Origin: Prevotella sp. oral taxon 299 str. F0039
GTDB lineage: Bacteria > Bacteroidota > Bacteroidia > Bacteroidales > Bacteroidaceae
Length of the DNA: 64,000 nt
Assembly: GCF_000163055.2 (NCBI RefSeq)
Contig: NC_022111.1
Span: forward strand, 1,178,001-1,242,000
Reading direction: 5' to 3'
The translations under genes were made by a program, and so were the position numbers. The notes beneath the pieces are model-generated. The model did not search any database. It saw nothing but the letters and a program-made list of their open reading frames with translations, and had not been told where the DNA came from. Positions 53,934 to 63,350 of the stretch are shown here, one piece after another (the first letter of the stretch is position 1; each line of letters opens with the position of its first letter).

Positions 53934-56750
53934 TTATTGTGCTTGTGGAAGCATAATAACAGATATTCTGTTCTTGCTCTTCAAGAATTCTTTAACGAAT
54001 GCCTTGATAGTTTCAGGTGTTTGAGCTTCAACAAGTTTTCTATAATCGCTGTGAATGTCGAATCCATAGCGTTGGTTCATATAGATAACCTTGCTCCAAT
54101 AGCCGTTAGTTTTCAATGCATTGTCGTAGTTCTTCAACATAGTCTTCTTCACTTTGTCGAGCATAGACGCATCAACAGTTGTTGCAAGAGCAGGAAGTTC
54201 TTTCATCATAATGTCGATAGCCTCTTGTTGTTTCTCTGGTTTCATTGGGCAATAACCCACGAATGAGAAGTTGTGATAGTCTTCAGAGTATTCTGAACGA
54301 CCTGCTGCTTGAACTGAATAAGCTGCAGATGCCTCTTCACGAATCTTGTTTAAGTAAACCATTTCGAGGATTTGACCAGCGATATCGATCTTAATTGCAT
54401 TTTCGTTAGAGTATGGAAGCGATTCGTTGTGCCATACCATGTAGGCTGTTGCCTTAGGAGTTTCCATCTTGCGAGTGAACTTATTGGTTACTTCGCCCTT
54501 CACCATAAATGTTGTTTTGTGTCCCTTTTGGATCTTACCTTTAGCAGGTAGCGATGCAATGTATTGGCAGATGTATTGGCGAATAGCTGTTTCGTCGAAG
54601 TTACCGATGAATGTAAAGGTCCAACCAGCAGCGTTTGCGGTGCGTTCTTTAGCGATTTGTAGGATGCGATCGTAGTTGATCTTGTTCAAATCTGCTAGCA
54701 ATAGTGGTTTAAGTCGTGGGTTATGACCATATACTGTTGCTGAGATAGAATCGCCAAAGGCAACGTCTGAAGACAATTCTCTATTCTTTAAGTTCACTTC
54801 AAGACCCTTAATCATGCTGTCGAAAGCCTTTTGGTCTTTGGTGATATTGGTGAAATAGAGGTATGCAAGTTGGAACATTGTTTCAAGATCTTTAGGTGTT
54901 GCAGATCCAGACATGTTGGTATATTTACCAGAAATACCCAAGTCGGCATTAGCAATCTTACCTGCAAGTGCCTTAGTTAGTTCGAGACTGGTGAATTTAC
55001 CCAATCCACTTATACCGATAACACCATCGAAGTTGTTCAAATTGATGTAGTCTTGAGGACCGTAAAGAGAAGAACCTCCGAATCCTTCAGCACTCATCGA
55101 TACCTTATCTTTCTTGTAATCGGTTTTCTTCAAAATCACTTTCACACCGTTAGACAATGTAAGAGTGGTGTAATCGAATTGTTTGCTCTTTTGTTCTTTA
55201 ACGATCTTACCAGCTTTTGGCATTTTTGCTATAAGTGGTTCGTTCTTTGTATTGTCTACATAAGCTTCGATTTTAGCCTCACGAGCAGCATTGATAGCAC
55301 CAAGAATACCCTCTTTGGTAGGATAAACAACGCCTTCTTTTTCGTTGTTGAAGCTCACTGCCACTAAATTCTCGTTGTTCTTTGGGAACAATTCAGCCAT
55401 CAATTCGTTCGCTGCAGCTACAGATAGACTTGGAAGAACTTGTTTCATGATGCCATAATAGTCTTCGATTGAAGGAATTGGCTCGTTTCCAAGGAAATTT
55501 TTGTAGTATTCTTTACAGAAAGCATCATTCGAACGTTTGTCTCTTTCGCTGTACATATTGTCGAGACTGCTTTGTAGATTTGCCATATAACGAGCGAATT
55601 CAGATTCTGTGAAACCAAATTCTGCAGCCTTTCTAACTTCTTTCATCACGTTAGTAATTGCCTCGTTGGTGCGTGATGGTTCTTTAGGAACGATGTTGAT
55701 TGTTAGCGCATCTTTTGTTTTAGAGAAGATATACATTCCATCTTCTACACCTGCTTGAATATAAGGACATTCTGGTTTAAGTGTAGCTTCGCTTAAACGA
55801 TTGTTCAACATGCTCATAGCAGCCGATGTAATGGTTTCTGTTATGGTGTACATCATGTTGTTTTTCTCTGCTTCTGGATAAGGCTCGTGCTTAAAAGAAA
55901 TCATAACAGAGTTGCTTTGGCACTCTTTATCCTTGTCGACAATAACGATAGGTTCTTTATTGTCGGGCACATTTTCTTTTACGATAGGGGTTAAGTTGGC
56001 TGGATTTTTGATGCCTTCGAAAAGCTTTTTAATCATAGCTTCGGTGTGGTCTACATCAATATCTCCAACAACAATAATACCTTGATTGTCTGGGTGATAC
56101 CATTTTTCGTAGTAGTCACGCAACTCTTTGTATTTAAAGTTGTCTACAACGCTCATCAAACCGATAGGATAACGAAGACCATATTTGCTTCCTGGATATA
56201 AAGCAGGTAAGTTTCTTTCGAACATTCTGCTTTCAGGACTGGTGCGCAAACGCCATTCTTCGTGAATAACGCCACGTTCTTGGTCGATTTCTTTAGGGTC
56301 TAATGTAAGACCAGTTGCCCAGTCACGCAAGATAAGTAGACAAGAGTCGAGGGCTGTTTGGCGTGTTGTAGGAACATTAGAAATGTTGTAAACTGTTTCG
56401 TCTATTGAGGTATAGGCATTAAGGTCGGCACCAAATTGAACACCAAGACTCTCGCAATAGCGAATAAGGTCGTTGCCTTTAAAGTTGTCGGTACCATTAA
56501 AACACATGTGTTCGAGGAAGTGTGCAAGTCCTCTTTGACTTTCTTCTTCTTGCAATGAACCCACTTTTTGAGCGATATAGAAGCTTGCTCGCTTTTCGGG
56601 CCAATTGTTTTGACGGATGTAATAGGTTAATCCATTACTCAATTTTCCTATTTTTACCTTTGAATCAACAGGTATGTTAGGAAGTTGTTGTGCTTGTGCA
56701 GCTGTTGAAACCATTAACAATGCTGACACAAAGAGTTGCTTAAACATCAT
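53934..56750 (-). CDS. Secreted M16-family zinc metalloprotease
   Basis: A 938-residue pitrilysin-type peptidase with signal peptide (VSTAAQAQ). The inverted zinc motif HFLEH at residues 77-81 and a following Glu in EERGVIHEEW-like stretch are present, and two further M16 C-terminal halves follow, giving the doubled M16 layout. It probably degrades peptides in the periplasm or at the surface, perhaps helping digestion of host glycoproteins. ATG 56750 and 56747 are both possible; a -7 box is at 56827. Confidence 0.93.
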   Translation of the reverse strand: MMFKQLFVSALLMVSTAAQAQQLPNIPVDSKVKIGKLSNGLTYYIRQNNWPEKRASFYIAQKVGSLQEEESQRGLAHFLEHMCFNGTDNFKGNDLIRYCESLGVQFGADLNAYTSIDETVYNISNVPTTRQTALDSCLLILRDWATGLTLDPKEIDQERGVIHEEWRLRTSPESRMFERNLPALYPGSKYGLRYPIGLMSVVDNFKYKELRDYYEKWYHPDNQGIIVVGDIDVDHTEAMIKKLFEGIKNPANLTPIVKENVPDNKEPIVIVDKDKECQSNSVMISFKHEPYPEAEKNNMMYTITETITSAAMSMLNNRLSEATLKPECPYIQAGVEDGMYIFSKTKDALTINIVPKEPSRTNEAITNVMKEVRKAAEFGFTESEFARYMANLQSSLDNMYSERDKRSNDAFCKEYYKNFLGNEPIPSIEDYYGIMKQVLPSLSVAAANELMAELFPKNNENLVAVSFNNEKEGVVYPTKEGILGAINAAREAKIEAYVDNTKNEPLIAKMPKAGKIVKEQKSKQFDYTTLTLSNGVKVILKKTDYKKDKVSMSAEGFGGSSLYGPQDYINLNNFDGVIGISGLGKFTSLELTKALAGKIANADLGISGKYTNMSGSATPKDLETMFQLAYLYFTNITKDQKAFDSMIKGLEVNLKNRELSSDVAFGDSISATVYGHNPRLKPLLLADLNKINYDRILQIAKERTANAAGWTFTFIGNFDETAIRQYICQYIASLPAKGKIQKGHKTTFMVKGEVTNKFTRKMETPKATAYMVWHNESLPYSNENAIKIDIAGQILEMVYLNKIREEASAAYSVQAAGRSEYSEDYHNFSFVGYCPMKPEKQQEAIDIMMKELPALATTVDASMLDKVKKTMLKNYDNALKTNGYWSKVIYMNQRYGFDIHSDYRKLVEAQTPETIKAFVKEFLKSKNRISVIMLPQAQ

Positions 56751-56826
56751 GATATATTATCTTACTTTTAAATATATATATTTATATGATTTATTTCGAT
56801 ATGAAATGAATACTTCTTATTGGGCA

Positions 56827-56834
56827 CAAAGATA
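56827..56834 (-). promoter_or_regulatory. -7 box upstream of the M16 gene
   Basis: TATCTTTG on the minus strand, 77 bases before the ATG; no clear -33. Confidence 0.45.
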
Positions 56835-56996
56835 CGTAAAAGATTTTAAGTTGTTTCGATTTTATATTGATAATAAAGTGTTTTTTTTATCCTTTAAGGA
56901 AGTTTTTTTTATCTTTTTACACATTGATAGTGAATAGATTATCCCCCAATGTTCGTTGCTGTGATGTTAAGGACTTTTTAGAGGAGAGCAGGAGCT

Positions 56997-57084
56997 ATGC
57001 TTTTGCGATGAAAAAGAGCTGCTTTTGCATGCCAATATGGGTGCTTTTGAGAGCGAAAAACAATGCTTTTAAGAGGGAAGCAAA
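56997..57084 (+). repeat. 22-bp-period intergenic array, locus I
   Basis: Four units at 56997, 57019, 57041 and 57063, exactly 22 apart: ATGCTTTTG, CTGCTTTTG, GTGCTTTTG and ATGCTTTTA, with AAAA-rich second halves in two of them. It lies between the M16 and GH20 genes. Confidence 0.75.
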
Positions 57085-57092
57085 AGGGGAAT

Positions 57093-57147
57093 AAAAAACA
57101 TCTGCTGTCTTTGCTATTAAAAGAAATATGCAGGAAACAGCAGATGT
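57093..57147 (-). terminator. GH20 gene terminator
   Basis: ACATCTGCTG (57098-57107) pairs with CAGCAGATGT (57138-57147). Minus strand ends in TTTTTTATT. The loop carries TTTGCTATTAAAAG, itself like a 22-bp unit. Confidence 0.8.
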
Positions 57148-57179
57148 AAATTATATTATAGTAATGTTATACTTGAAGA

Positions 57180-58832
57180 TTACCAATCAGAACGTTGGTG
57201 ATTATATCTTTCGGGCCATGCGTGAAGTGCATAAGTGTAGCCGTAGCGATCGTATAGACGTGCTAAACGGGTTAAACGTTTGTGGAATGCGTCGTAATTT
57301 TTCTTGTTTACAGGCAACCATTGCACCTCTGCAAGTGCTGCAACACGTGGAAGAAGCATGTATTCTGCTTGAGTTTCGTAGGGAACATACTCGGTCCAAA
57401 GGTTGGCTTGCACGCCAATGATGTGCTTACGAGCCTCTACTGATAATGTATCGGGTAGTGGATTGTAGCTGTAAACTTTTTCAACTGGCAAGTAACCGCC
57501 AATTGCTTTAGGCTCTTGGTGTATTTCTTTGGTTTGATAGTGGTCGATATAAGCATACTCGCCTGGTGAGAAAATAACGTCGTGTCCAGCCTTTGCAGCT
57601 TTAATACCAGGTGTAATGCCAGTCCAACTCATGATAGTTGCACTTGGATTGATTTCTCCTTCGAGAATTTCGTCCCATCCAATGATTTTCTTTCCTTTGC
57701 TATTGATATATTTTTCCAATCTGTTTGTAAAGCCACCTTGTAGATGTTTAGGGCTAACACCTTGTTTTTGTGCTAGAGCTTTGCAACGATCGCAATTTTG
57801 CCAACGTGTTGTTGGAGCCTCGTCGCCACCGATATGGAAATAAGGAGCAGGGAAAATTGGGATAAGTTCGTCGAGAATATCTTGTAGGAAAGGGTAGATC
57901 TTTTCGTTACCTAGGCACAAAACATCAAAGTATATACCCCAGTTGTGACCCACTTCGTATGGACCTTGGGTGCAACCCATTTCAGGATAAGCTGCCAAAA
58001 GTGCACGAGTGTGACCTGGAAGGTCGATTTCTGGGATGATAGTGATGTGACGTTGTTGAGCGTATCTCACAATTTCTTTAGCTTCTTCTTGTGTGTAATA
58101 GCCACCATAAGGAATGCTGTCGTCTACGTCAGAGTTGTGACCTACAACAGTTCCGCTACGCTTTGAGCCTATTTCTGTTAGCTTTGGATATTTCTTTATC
58201 TCAATTCTCCAACCTTGGTCGTCGCTTAAATGCCAGTGGAAGGTGTTGACGTTGTGAAGCGCAAGAATGTCGATATAACGCTTAATGAAGTCTACTGAGA
58301 AGAAATGACGACTGCAATCGAGCATCACTCCACGATATCCAAACAATGGGCTATCGCTGATTTGAACTGCAGGAAGGTTCACTTCTTGTAGATTTTGTGG
58401 AGTTTTAGGGTTAGTTTCGCTTATTGGAAGCGACTTGCGAAGGGTTTGAACGCCATAGAACACACCTGCTGCTGTTGAGCCAGCGATGGTCACTTGCTTG
58501 TCGTTTACAGTAAGAGTATAGGCTTCGTTGCCTGCTACTTTAGGGTTAAGAGCCAACAAAATGGTGTTGGTTCCCTTCACTTTCTGTGTAGAAACAGTTG
58601 GTTTAAAGCCTGTTATAACTTGGATATATTCGGCAAGGAAATTGGCATTGTCTTTCATCGCCTCATCGTTTCCATTATAAACAATAGTGGTTTGTGGGGT
58701 AAGGACAAATGCCTTGCCTTTTTGTGCGGTTACATTTTGGGGTAGTGGCACTACGTTATAATCTGCCACTTGTGCGTTAGCACCGAGCAAAGACATACAT
58801 AGTGCTAAAGTAGAAAGTGTTTTTGTAAACAT
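57180..58832 (-). CDS. GH20 beta-N-acetylhexosaminidase
   Basis: A 550-residue exo-glycosidase that removes terminal GlcNAc or GalNAc. After a signal peptide (LLGANAQ) comes the GH20b domain (about 25-160), then the barrel: GYRGVMLDCSRHFF, NTFHWHLSDDQGWRIEIKKYP and IGGDEAPTTRW, whose Asp337-Glu338 pair is the substrate-assisted catalytic dyad. Length is normal for secreted Bacteroidetes members. It could trim GlcNAc from N-glycans cut by the GH85 enzymes at the start of the window. Confidence 0.95.
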   Translation of the reverse strand: MFTKTLSTLALCMSLLGANAQVADYNVVPLPQNVTAQKGKAFVLTPQTTIVYNGNDEAMKDNANFLAEYIQVITGFKPTVSTQKVKGTNTILLALNPKVAGNEAYTLTVNDKQVTIAGSTAAGVFYGVQTLRKSLPISETNPKTPQNLQEVNLPAVQISDSPLFGYRGVMLDCSRHFFSVDFIKRYIDILALHNVNTFHWHLSDDQGWRIEIKKYPKLTEIGSKRSGTVVGHNSDVDDSIPYGGYYTQEEAKEIVRYAQQRHITIIPEIDLPGHTRALLAAYPEMGCTQGPYEVGHNWGIYFDVLCLGNEKIYPFLQDILDELIPIFPAPYFHIGGDEAPTTRWQNCDRCKALAQKQGVSPKHLQGGFTNRLEKYINSKGKKIIGWDEILEGEINPSATIMSWTGITPGIKAAKAGHDVIFSPGEYAYIDHYQTKEIHQEPKAIGGYLPVEKVYSYNPLPDTLSVEARKHIIGVQANLWTEYVPYETQAEYMLLPRVAALAEVQWLPVNKKNYDAFHKRLTRLARLYDRYGYTYALHAWPERYNHQRSDW

Positions 58833-58867
58833 TATTTTTTAGTTATTACGATTAAACTTGTTCTCTA

Positions 58868-58875
58868 CAAAGGTA
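58868..58875 (-). promoter_or_regulatory. -7 box upstream of the GH20 gene
   Basis: TACCTTTG on the minus strand, 36 bases before the ATG; no clear -33. Confidence 0.45.
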
Positions 58876-59015
58876 AAAAATAAAGTTTGTTTTCGTTCGA
58901 AGGGCTCTATTTTATTAATGTATATTAAGTATTACGGATTGATAATAGTCAGTCTTTGACTTCTTGGTGAGGTGCAAAGAAATGAAAAAGGGGGTCTTTT
59001 ATGTGGGGAAAGAGA

Positions 59016-59192
59016 GCGGGCAAGGTGGGATAAGAAAGTGGGTGATGTGAGAAAAGAAGAGTGGATGAGATGGAAAAGTAGAGTGGGTGAGGTGGAAAGT
59101 GAGAGTTGGTAAGGTGGAAAAGGAAAGTGGGTGAGGTAGGAAAGAAGAGTGAGTGAGATGGAAAAAGAAAGTGGGTTGGGTAGAAAAAGAAA
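59016..59192. repeat. GA-rich array, eight units at 22-bp period
   Basis: Units start at 59016, 59038, 59061, 59083, 59105, 59127, 59149 and 59171. All are 22 apart except one 23. Each begins GTGGGTGA-like (GCGGG, GTGGG, GTGGA, GTTGG, GTGAG) and continues into a GGTGGAAA and AGAAA purine run. Frames through it on the minus strand are low-complexity Phe/Pro/Ser text, not genes. Confidence 0.75.
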
Positions 59193-59227
59193 GTATCACC
59201 CGAGCCTTTGCGCACGAGTGATACTTT
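59183..59227 (-). terminator. GH2 gene terminator
   Basis: AAAGTATCAC (59190-59199) pairs perfectly with GTGATACTTT (59218-59227). Minus strand continues TCTTTTTC. It ends the GH2 transcript. Confidence 0.8.
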
Positions 59228-59234
59228 AAAAGGA

Positions 59235-59322
59235 TTGCTTTTAGACTTCAAAAGCAGTGTTATTAAGGGGTAATGTCGTTGCTTTTACGATGCAAAAGCA
59301 CCCCTTTTATTTTATAATAACT
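59235..59322 (+). repeat. 22-bp-period intergenic array, locus J
   Basis: Units at 59235, 59257, 59279 and 59301, exactly 22 apart. Units one and three carry TTGCTTTTA and AAAAGCA, the clearest form of the family's inverted halves. The last unit reaches the GH2 stop codon. Confidence 0.75.
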
Positions 59323-59324
59323 TT

Positions 59325-61712
59325 TTATTGAGCTTTGAGCACCAATTTGTTTTCAATTCCGTTGTCGGCTTTAGCTTTCACAATGATGTCGCCCTTCTTG
59401 CCGTTGCTTTGTACGATGAGCACCAACTTGCCGCTAAACAACTTCATTCTTGGTTGTGTGAAAGGTTCTAACGAGGTAGCATCGCCATTGCAAGCAGCCT
59501 TAAACTGTCCTGCACCCTCAACGGTGAAGCTGATAGATTGGTTGGCTGTTGGGCACTCGTTGCCGTCTTTGTCGAGCATAGAAAGAGTGATGTAAGCCAA
59601 GTCTTCGCCGTCACTTGCAATAACCGAGCGTTCTTCTTTCATATCGAGAACGGCTGGTTGACCTGCGGTTCTAATGGTTTTTTCAGCCACTTGCTTTCCG
59701 TTTTCGTCGTAAGCCACAACTTTAATTTCGCCTGGAGCATACTTCACGTCGTTCCAACGCAAACGATAGCGATCTAATTGAGTGTTAGCTTGCTTGTGAA
59801 TGCGTCCCATGCTCTTGCCGTTTACAAAGAGTTCGGCAGATGGATAGCTGGTATAACAATACACAGGAGTGGTTTCTCCTTCTCTACCTTCCCAGTTCCA
59901 GTGAGGCAATAGGTGAAGTGTTGGTTCTTTTTTGTTCCACACACTCTTGTAAAGATAGAAGCGATCTTTGGGCAATCCTGCAAGGTCTACGGCTCCAAAG
60001 TAGCTACTTCTTGATGGCCAATATGAGTAATAAGGAGTGGGTTCGCCAAGATAATCTTGACCAGTCCATATAAACATACCCATATCATAAGGTAAATCGT
60101 CCATCTTTGCGAAGTCGTCATCGGGTAAATTGCTCCATCCGCAGAATTCAGTGTCATAGCTACTGCATTGTCCATCGTTGTAAGTTTTCATCTTTTCGAT
60201 GGTCACTGGGAACTTATAAACGCCACGGCTACTTACAGCTGATGTGGTTTCAGAACCTAATAAGAATCCTTGACGAAGTTTGCCGATGAGCTTTTCGTAG
60301 AGTTGTATGCGGTAGTTGAAGCCTGGAACGTCTAATGCATCGTAGAAACCGCAGTCTACTGCTTGTTGAGGTGCATCGACTCCGCAGGTTACAGCGCGTG
60401 TTGAGTCGAGCGAATGGCAATATTCTGTCATGGCTTTAGCACGCATAGTGCCTTCTTTTTTGCTTTGTTCAGGAATCTCATTACCGATACTCCACATCAC
60501 GATAGATGGGTGGTTGCGGTGTCCTTTGATAAGGTTTTCGAGGTCTTTGCGCCACCATTCGTCGTAAATACGACCATAGCCGTTTTTCACTTTAAGGTCT
60601 TTCCAAGCGTCGAAACTCTCTGCCATCACCATCATACCTAACGAGTCGCACACGTCCATCTGCATTTGTGAAGGCATGTTGTGCGATGTTCGAATGGCAT
60701 TGACACCCATCTTCTTCATCATTTCGATTTGACGAATCACCGCAGTTTTATTCAATGCTGCACCTAATGCGCCTAAGTCGTGGTGAAGACAAACGCCTTT
60801 GAATTTCAAACTCTTGCCGTTGAGGCGGAAACCATATTCTTTGCTCACGTCAAGGGTGCGTATTCCGACCTTAGTTGTGGTTTGGTCGATGGCTTTTTTG
60901 CCTTTTAAAAGAATTGTTTTGAGGGTATATAAATAAGGAGTATCGATGTCCCAAAGATGTGGATTGGTTACTTCGAGGTTGAAACTTGCGGCTCCTTGTT
61001 GGTTGATTTTTTGTTGATTAGAAGCTACTAGTTTACCTTGTGCGTCTAATAACTCAATCTTTGTGGTTAAATTCTTTAGTGCATTGCCGTCCTCTATGCG
61101 TGTGTCTACCTTTAAAAGAGCTTTTTGGTGGTTGGCAGAAACGGTTTTGAAGTAAGTTTCCCACTCGTCTATTCTGCTCTCATTGGTAGTGATAATCTTC
61201 ACAGGACGATACAAACCAGCTCCAGGATACCATCTACTGCTCTCTTCAAGGTTATTAAGATGCACCTCAATATTGTTTTCTCCTTCTTTAATATAAGGTG
61301 TAATGTTGAGGCGGAAAGCGTTATAGCCATACATCCAACGTCCCACTTCTTTGCCATTAACCTTCACTATAGGCTCACTCATTGCACCATCGAAGTATAT
61401 TTGGGCGTGTTTGGTGCCTTTCTTTATATTAAATGTGGTTTTATAGCTGCCTTCTCCAATCCAAGGAAGACCTCCAGAGCGAGCTGTATGCTCGATAGGA
61501 CGCTCTTGTCCGTCTTGAACAATCGCTAAATATTGTATGTCCCACTTCTTATCAAAGGGTCCATCAATAGCCCAGTCGTGTGGTACAGTAACTTGTTTCC
61601 AATTTACTTTGTCACGAGAAAAATCCCATTTCTTTAGTGAAATCTCATTTCTTGTTTGCGCATGGCATAACAACGAACCTGCAAGAGATGCTGCTAGTAA
61701 TGCTACTTTCAT
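59325..61712 (-). CDS. GH2 beta-galactosidase-like glycosidase
   Basis: A 795-residue secreted enzyme with signal peptide ending CHAQ. N-terminal jelly-roll (VPHDWAIDGPF), the Ig-like domain, then the barrel: KGVCLHHDLGALGAA, NAIRTSHNMPS, MWSIGNEIPEQ with acid/base Glu412, and GFLLGSETTS with nucleophile Glu488. C-terminal accessory domains follow (PGEIKVVAYDENGKQV). It would remove terminal beta-galactose, consistent with a role on complex N-glycans after GH85 release. Confidence 0.93.
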   Translation of the reverse strand: MKVALLAASLAGSLLCHAQTRNEISLKKWDFSRDKVNWKQVTVPHDWAIDGPFDKKWDIQYLAIVQDGQERPIEHTARSGGLPWIGEGSYKTTFNIKKGTKHAQIYFDGAMSEPIVKVNGKEVGRWMYGYNAFRLNITPYIKEGENNIEVHLNNLEESSRWYPGAGLYRPVKIITTNESRIDEWETYFKTVSANHQKALLKVDTRIEDGNALKNLTTKIELLDAQGKLVASNQQKINQQGAASFNLEVTNPHLWDIDTPYLYTLKTILLKGKKAIDQTTTKVGIRTLDVSKEYGFRLNGKSLKFKGVCLHHDLGALGAALNKTAVIRQIEMMKKMGVNAIRTSHNMPSQMQMDVCDSLGMMVMAESFDAWKDLKVKNGYGRIYDEWWRKDLENLIKGHRNHPSIVMWSIGNEIPEQSKKEGTMRAKAMTEYCHSLDSTRAVTCGVDAPQQAVDCGFYDALDVPGFNYRIQLYEKLIGKLRQGFLLGSETTSAVSSRGVYKFPVTIEKMKTYNDGQCSSYDTEFCGWSNLPDDDFAKMDDLPYDMGMFIWTGQDYLGEPTPYYSYWPSRSSYFGAVDLAGLPKDRFYLYKSVWNKKEPTLHLLPHWNWEGREGETTPVYCYTSYPSAELFVNGKSMGRIHKQANTQLDRYRLRWNDVKYAPGEIKVVAYDENGKQVAEKTIRTAGQPAVLDMKEERSVIASDGEDLAYITLSMLDKDGNECPTANQSISFTVEGAGQFKAACNGDATSLEPFTQPRMKLFSGKLVLIVQSNGKKGDIIVKAKADNGIENKLVLKAQ

Positions 61713-61757
61713 GTTTATTTATTGATGATTGTTTATAGTTATTCTGAGTATTATATA

Positions 61758-61765
61758 CAAAGATA
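61758..61765 (-). promoter_or_regulatory. -7 box upstream of the GH2 gene
   Basis: TATCTTTG on the minus strand, 46 bases before the ATG; -33 unclear. Confidence 0.45.
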
Positions 61766-61811
61766 ATGCTTTTTTCTTATATCTCACTAATTTATAGGAT
61801 TATCGGCAAAT

Positions 61812-61843
61812 AAAAAAGAGACACCTTTTGCAAGATGTCTCTT
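61812..61843 (-). terminator. Enolase gene terminator
   Basis: AAGAGACACCTT pairs with AAGATGTCTCTT over a short loop. Minus strand ends in TTTTTTATT. Confidence 0.8.
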
Positions 61844-61885
61844 CTGTTTGTTGAATATAATTGCTTATTACTTGCGTAATAATGA

Positions 61886-63199
<1,314 letters not shown>

Positions 63200-63245
63200 T
63201 TATTTTATTAATGATTGAATTAAAAAATCTATTATTATATGTGTG

Positions 63246-63253
63246 CAAAGATA
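63246..63253 (-). promoter_or_regulatory. -7 box upstream of eno
   Basis: TATCTTTG on the minus strand, 53 bases before the ATG. Confidence 0.5.
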
Positions 63254-63316
63254 CAATTATTTATCGAAGAACATTCAACATTTAGGTATAAAAATATATC
63301 TTTAAAAATAAATTAT

Positions 63317-63324
63317 TAACTTTG
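63317..63324 (+). promoter_or_regulatory. -7 box upstream of miaB
   Basis: TAACTTTG fits TAnnTTTG, 26 bases before the ATG, giving a divergent arrangement with eno. Confidence 0.5.
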
Positions 63325-63350
63325 TACGCTGTAATATTAGGTAAAAAGAA

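Noticed and set aside
58949..59251. 100-codon minus-strand frame rich in Phe, Pro and Ser
   Set aside because: It is a translation of the GA-rich 22-bp array and terminator; low complexity, no start context and no family.
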